Part shown: one piece after another, positions 59,989 through 64,000 of the stretch
Position numbering within the stretch: the stretch's first letter is position 1
Layout of the letters: each line of letters starts with the position of its first letter
NCBI GenBank assembly: GCA_022410635.1
Contig: JAJVDF010000260.1
Coordinates: 904,368 to 968,367 of the forward strand
Source of the DNA: Tretioscincus oriximinensis
Taxonomy: Eukaryota; Chordata; Lepidosauria; Squamata; Gymnophthalmidae
Length of the DNA stretch: 64,000 bases
Reading direction: 5' to 3'
Program-made: the position numbers and the translations under genes
Notes under the pieces: generated by a model
Database searches by the model: none
Seen by the model: the letters and a program-made list of their open reading frames with translations, nothing else
Told to the model about the DNA's origin: nothing

Positions 59989-61375
59989 TGCATTTGTTAA
60001 AAACCCAATTCCTTTCACCCTGCCTGATTCCGGAAGTCCTCCTCCCTCCCTCCCACCCTAGGTTCTGGGACTGATCACTTTTAAGCTGCAAAGGACGTAG
60101 AGAAAGATCATAAATTGGCTAATTGTTTCTGGAAACAAAACACAGACCGTCTGGGTCCTCCAGCATTCTTGCAATATTTTTAGCACACAACTTGTACGCC
60201 TCGTTCCAACCAAGACCTTCCTAATTGTTTTATCTGATTTTATAACCGGACAATGGAATGCATTTTTCCAGCCACCATCAGCTGCTCCCTTTCGTCGCTT
60301 GTCACTTATTTCAGGAAGCAAACAACACTCTTTCCTGAAACCCAAGCTTAGCTGTTTTCCCAATCATTATTGACCGCTGGGTGTATTGGAATAGGTCTTT
60401 GCGAAATACAAAAGACTTTTGGGCCGGTGCAAAAGGTGTGGAAGTTGCTGCTTCCTGTGGACAAGGGCTGTGTGCATTGGATGCTGTGGCTCCTGCCAGG
60501 GCATGGGGGGGAGCAAGAGGCTTCCTGAAAATTAAACGTTGGCTCTTGGCCTGTTTGGGGGTGGAAGTGAAAATGTTTCTCTCCAGCCCACCATAGCCTG
60601 AGCATTTCAGCAGAGCGCCCGATGTTCCTAGGGCTCCGATAAATAAGATGCATGAAGACATCCATTCTGACAGATATTAGATTAAAAAGGAAAGATGCCT
60701 CTTTGATGCTAGCAAGACTTGAAATTCAAGACATCATAACTTGACTCCATTTAAAAGGAGACGAACGTGGGGGGAGATTTGTAAACAAGGTTTATTTCCA
60801 GAAGCTCAATTTACCTTCTGTTATCACATAAATTCTGTATAAATAAAGTACGTCCCCTCCATTTCCATCTCCCCCACCAACCAGCCCTTGTTCAGTGAGA
60901 CTTAACTCTCCATCACAGAATATATAAAAACGTTAAGATTGCTGGCACCGGGCATTAATTTTGTCTGTTCATTTATTTAGGAATCCTGAAATAAGCTTTC
61001 GAAACATTGCTTACAGCGCGACTGTAAACTGAAAGGGCCCTGGAATAATATAGATAAGGCTGCCCCATTTAGAAAGGGAAATTTTTACATTCCTGGGTAA
61101 ACACGGGGAGATCATAAATCGCGCCCTGTCGTTTAGCGCTGTCAATGTGACCCGCCTCCTGATGAACCTCCCCGTTCCCCAAGAAAACTTAATTAAAATA
61201 TTTACTGTAGAATTGTTCTCTAGCAAGAGGAAATTTAACGCTTTCGGCTCGACGTTTGCATTCCCTGCACCGTGGGAATGGCTTTCAAGGGGGAAAGATC
61301 CTGCTTCATCTCATGTTCTTCCCAGATAGGAAACATCTGGTTTTTAAAGCATCTAAGAAGCTGCTCTGATTTAGA
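59989..61375. other. repeat-free sequence, candidate conserved non-coding region at about 60660-61280
   Basis: Long stretch without recognised repeats: CGGGCATTAATTTTGTCTG, AACTTAATTAAAATATTTAC, ATCATAAATCGCGCCCTGTC. The low-CpG background plus scattered CpG-containing words looks like a developmental enhancer region. Frames at 60348-60661 (-) have no domain. Confidence 0.42.
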
Positions 61376-61615
61376 ATATATAAGAACCTCAGAGCAGCCC
61401 TGCGGGATGGGGCCAGAGCCCACCTAATCCTACATTCTGTCTCACCCAATGGCCACCAGTGGCCCCTGGCCATCTCCAGCAGAAGAAGGCAAACCCCTCA
61501 CCTGTTGGAGTATGGATCTGCTATCCATATGCTAGTATAGACTATGCCAGGCCCCAAACAGAGCCTGCTATAGCCTACACTGGCATGTGGAGGAGTCTAA
61601 TGGAGCCTACCAAAG
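61376..61615 (-). mobile_element. CR1 type A tail, host of an opposite-oriented CR1
   Basis: AATATATAAGAACCTCAGAG start, GGGGCCAGAGCCCACCTAAT, module at 61510-61600. It continues at 61844-62235 (GATTGCCCCTAGGCAACCTG, AAGAGATCCATCCTAGTAGC, CTTCCATGAACTTGTC, CTGGTCCTAGTGTTGTGCG). Confidence 0.8.
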
Positions 61616-61619
61616 ACTA

Positions 61620-61843
61620 CCAAAGACTACTAAGATAGTTGTCTGGATGTAGCCTCCGGGATGGAGCAACAGGCAGGACTCTTGAAATACCATTTGCAGG
61701 GAGTTACGAACAGGAGCAGCATATTTTGCTTTCCTCTGTTCGGACTGCCCAGGTGTATCTGGTGGGCCTCTGTGTGACACAGAATGCTGGACTCGATGGG
61801 CTGTGGCCTGATCCAGTATGGCTCTTCTTATGCTCTTATGTAC
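61620..61843 (+). mobile_element. type B CR1 tail nested in type A CR1 in opposite orientation
   Basis: GTTGTCTGGATGTAGCCTCC, CCAGGTGTATCTGGTGGGCC, GGCTCTTCTTATGCTCTTAT then ACACACAC. Only the 3' UTR is present. Confidence 0.82.
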
Positions 61844-62235
61844 ACACACACACTGATTGCCCCTAGGCAACCTGAAGCGGAAGAAAGCAAAATTTCCTAT
61901 CTCTACATCTGGTGCTTCAGGAATCCTGCTTGTTGCTCCATCCCGGAGGCGGCATCAAGAGATCCATCCTAGTAGCCACTGACACCCTTGGCTTCCATGA
62001 ACTTGTCTAATCTTGTCTTAAAGCTATCCTGGCTGCTAGCTATCGCTACCTCCTCTGGAAGTCAATTTCACAGATCAATGCCTCTCTGAGTGAAAAAATC
62101 ATTTCCCTTATTTTCCTAACTTTTCTGCCCATCAGTTTCAAGGAACGCCCCTGGTCCTAGTGTTGTGCGATAGAGAAAATATTTTCTCTCTCTTCATCTT
62201 ATCCATCCCAGGCATGATTGCCCTTTTCCTTATCT
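61844..62235 (-). mobile_element. CR1 type A, second part
   Basis: Runs from the tail into the C-terminal coding part and TTTTCTCTCTCTTCATCTTA. Confidence 0.78.
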
Positions 62236-62712
62236 TTCCTTTAAATCTGTTAATTCCTCTTCCTGATGACGTGCAAAATTTGGAGAAAAAAGAAGGGAAA
62301 TCACGCTCCTTTCTTTATACAAGGTGATAAATGTCATGGCTACAGACATAGGAAGTCCGTATGGATGGGTATCTTTCTAAAAGCAGAAAATGTGTTTCAG
62401 TGGGTGTGACTCTGTGACTTTCCAGAACTAGGGATGGTGCAGGCTGGGAGCTGTAGTACGCAGGGCAGGGACTGGCACAAGCTAGGTGGAAGGGGCTGCC
62501 CACTCCTCGGACTAAGTTCAGTCTCGATGCTTTACTTCCTCTGAAAAGGTTCTTCCCCTCCCACAGCAACTTACATTTTAACCTTGCTTTAAGCTCACCA
62601 TGACCACCTTTGTCAGTTTGTTTTTTTAGGTAATATTGTGACCTCCTGCAAATGCTTGCAGTCTAGAGAGAGGGAGAGAGAGAAGGGTGGATTTATATTG
62701 AGAAAGTCAATA
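62236..62712. other. unique sequence including a second copy of the CTGGGAGCTGTAGT repeat
   Basis: 62388-62530 parallels 41485-41660 (GTGCAGGCTGGGAGCTGTAG, then CAGGGCAGGGACTGG and GGAAGGGGCTGCCC). The rest is not recognised. Confidence 0.5.
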
Positions 62713-62715
62713 GAT

Positions 62716-62810
<95 letters not shown>

Positions 62811-62811
62811 N

Positions 62812-62844
<33 letters not shown>
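62713..62844. repeat. (GATA)n microsatellite
   Basis: About 33 units of AGAT with one N. Translates to LSIY repeats on the minus strand, not a gene. Confidence 0.97.
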
Positions 62845-62845
<1 letters not shown>

Positions 62846-63003
62846 GAAGGAAGGGAGGGAGGGAGGGAGGGAGGGAGGGAGGGAGGAAAGAAAGAAAGAA
62901 AGAAAGAAGGAAAGAAGGAAAGAAAGAAAGAAAGAAAAAAGAAAAAAAGAAAAAAAGAAAGAAAGAAAGAAAGAAAGAAAGAAGGAAAGAAAGAAAAAAA
63001 AGG
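62845..63003. repeat. (GGGA)n then (GAAA)n tracts
   Basis: Continuous with the GATA array: a GGAAGGGAGGGA.. block, then GAAAGAAAG..; minus-strand FLSF/FFPS frames are artefacts. Confidence 0.95.
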
Positions 63004-63298
63004 GGAAAGAAGGCCCTGGACTCCATACCCAATCATTAATTTGCCAGGAACTCAGTTCACTTTGCTTCCCTTCCACAGTATCAACAAATGCAAGGAAGGA
63101 AGAGGAGAAGGAGGAAGAGGAGGAAGAAGAGATTCCGAGTGTGAGAGGAAGTGTTTCCAAACAGCCCTGCAGTTTGCAGTTACAACATACACTGACATCT
63201 CCCTTTGGACCTGCTCTGACGTTCAATTTCAGAAACACCAACGTTATCAGAGGTTATTATAAATGCCAGTTTCCTTAAAACTAATCTTCTGTGTGCAT

Positions 63299-63501
63299 TA
63301 ACACATACATACATACATACATACATACATACATACATACATACATACATACATACATACATACAATACATACATACATACATACATACATACATACATA
63401 CATACATACATACATACATACATACANACATACATACATACATACATACATACATACATACATACATACATACATACATACATACATACATACATACATA
63501 C
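63299..63501. repeat. (ACAT)n microsatellite
   Basis: About 200 bp of ACAT/ATAC with a single-base phase break at 63364 and one N. Same unit as 475-843 in opposite orientation. Confidence 0.97.
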
Positions 63502-64000
63502 AGATACTGGAGAGAGAGAGAGAAGCAGGCAAGGGAAGGGGAAGGAGGAGTTCCCTGCAGAGAATGGAGCCAGGGGTCATTTATTCCAGGAACTCAAAGA
63601 AGGAAGAGGGAAGGTTCAAGGGAGTGTTGAAAGGAGCCTCGTGTCTCTAGCCCCCCCTCTGCCACCCCACGCTTAGCTGCCCCTCCTTCCCCTTCTAATT
63701 GCCTTCCCTTCTGGAGTCCGTTAGCGTTTGAGTTAAGAGACGGGCACTTTGTGCTTACGCCTGGCTTTCAAGAGGTTCACCTTTAATTTCTGTGCCACAA
63801 TTAGATCCAGGGCGAGGGGTGTGTTTTCCTTTCTCTCCCTTCCACCTTGTCCCCTCCCCACTCCTCCCCACCCCAGCCCCCGTTTTGCTTTTCAGTCTAG
63901 CAATTAGGAAGGGTTGGGTGAATAAGGTTAGCATTTGCTCCATCTCTATTACTCTGACGGATGGTGCTATTAAATAAAGGCAAACTGTAATTTCTCATTA
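63502..64000. other. unique sequence
   Basis: A GA dinucleotide run at 63509-63523; afterwards repeat-free, with CACCTTTAATTTCTGTGCC and GTGCTATTAAATAAAGGC. No gene supported. Confidence 0.35.

Noticed and set aside
62693..63241. 182-codon minus frame of LSIY and FLSF repeats
   Set aside because: Translation of GATA and GAAA arrays.

Overview
The window looks like non-coding nuclear DNA from a vertebrate, most likely a squamate reptile and possibly a gecko. The evidence is the repeat content: many 3' ends of CR1 LINEs, L2-like and L1 LINEs, tRNA-derived SINEs ending in (TTC)n, several hAT-type and one Tc1-type miniature DNA elements, and long GTAT, GATA, GAA and AAT microsatellites. The lineage call is inferred from repeat style, not from a gene. 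I find no intact protein-coding gene, rRNA, tRNA or CRISPR array. Nearly every open frame is translated microsatellite, a mobile-element remnant or chance.

Layout: 1-8 kb holds a (GTAT)n block, a 650-bp hAT foldback element with perfect 8-bp target duplications, CR1 ends and an unclassified DNA element carrying three internal tandem units. 8-31 kb alternates unique AT-rich sequence (possible conserved non-coding elements) with CR1 tails, SINEs, a 'GCATCTGAAGAAGTAGAC' repeat family and short palindromic elements. 31.3-35.4 kb is a nested cluster: a CR1 (type A here) contains a 78-bp Tc1-like MITE and also a younger CR1 (type B) with a 9-bp duplication. The reverse-transcriptase core of the type B copy is replaced by exactly 1,000 Ns. 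An L1 ORF2 C-terminus follows. 36.7-46.6 kb has several minus-strand CR1 copies; the best (42.66-43.80 kb) keeps the FADD catalytic motif but has a stop and a frameshift. 48-62 kb has a tandemly duplicated CR1 tail, second copies of the DNA element and the hAT element, a SINE with a 290-bp GAA tract, a third hAT-type element and more CR1. The window ends with GATA, GA and ACAT arrays.

There is no operon-like cooperation. The biology is of transposon families interacting: non-autonomous copies depend on enzymes supplied elsewhere, elements land in each other, and SINE and LINE tails sit at microsatellites. The most unusual features are (1) an hAT-type element built from consecutive hairpins, (2) a palindromic module found both as a free foldback element and inside CR1 tails, (3) a foldback insertion whose loop carries 23 bp identical to its host element 258 bp away, and (4) a repeat family with tetranucleotide microsatellites at its head-to-tail junctions. 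Unique stretches (about 8.3-8.7, 13.0-13.3, 24.3-24.5, 28.5-28.8, 38.4-38.7, 40.1-41.2, 44.7-44.9, 56.3-56.7 and 60.7-61.3 kb) rich in TAATTA-type words could be enhancers in a gene desert, but that needs alignment to confirm.
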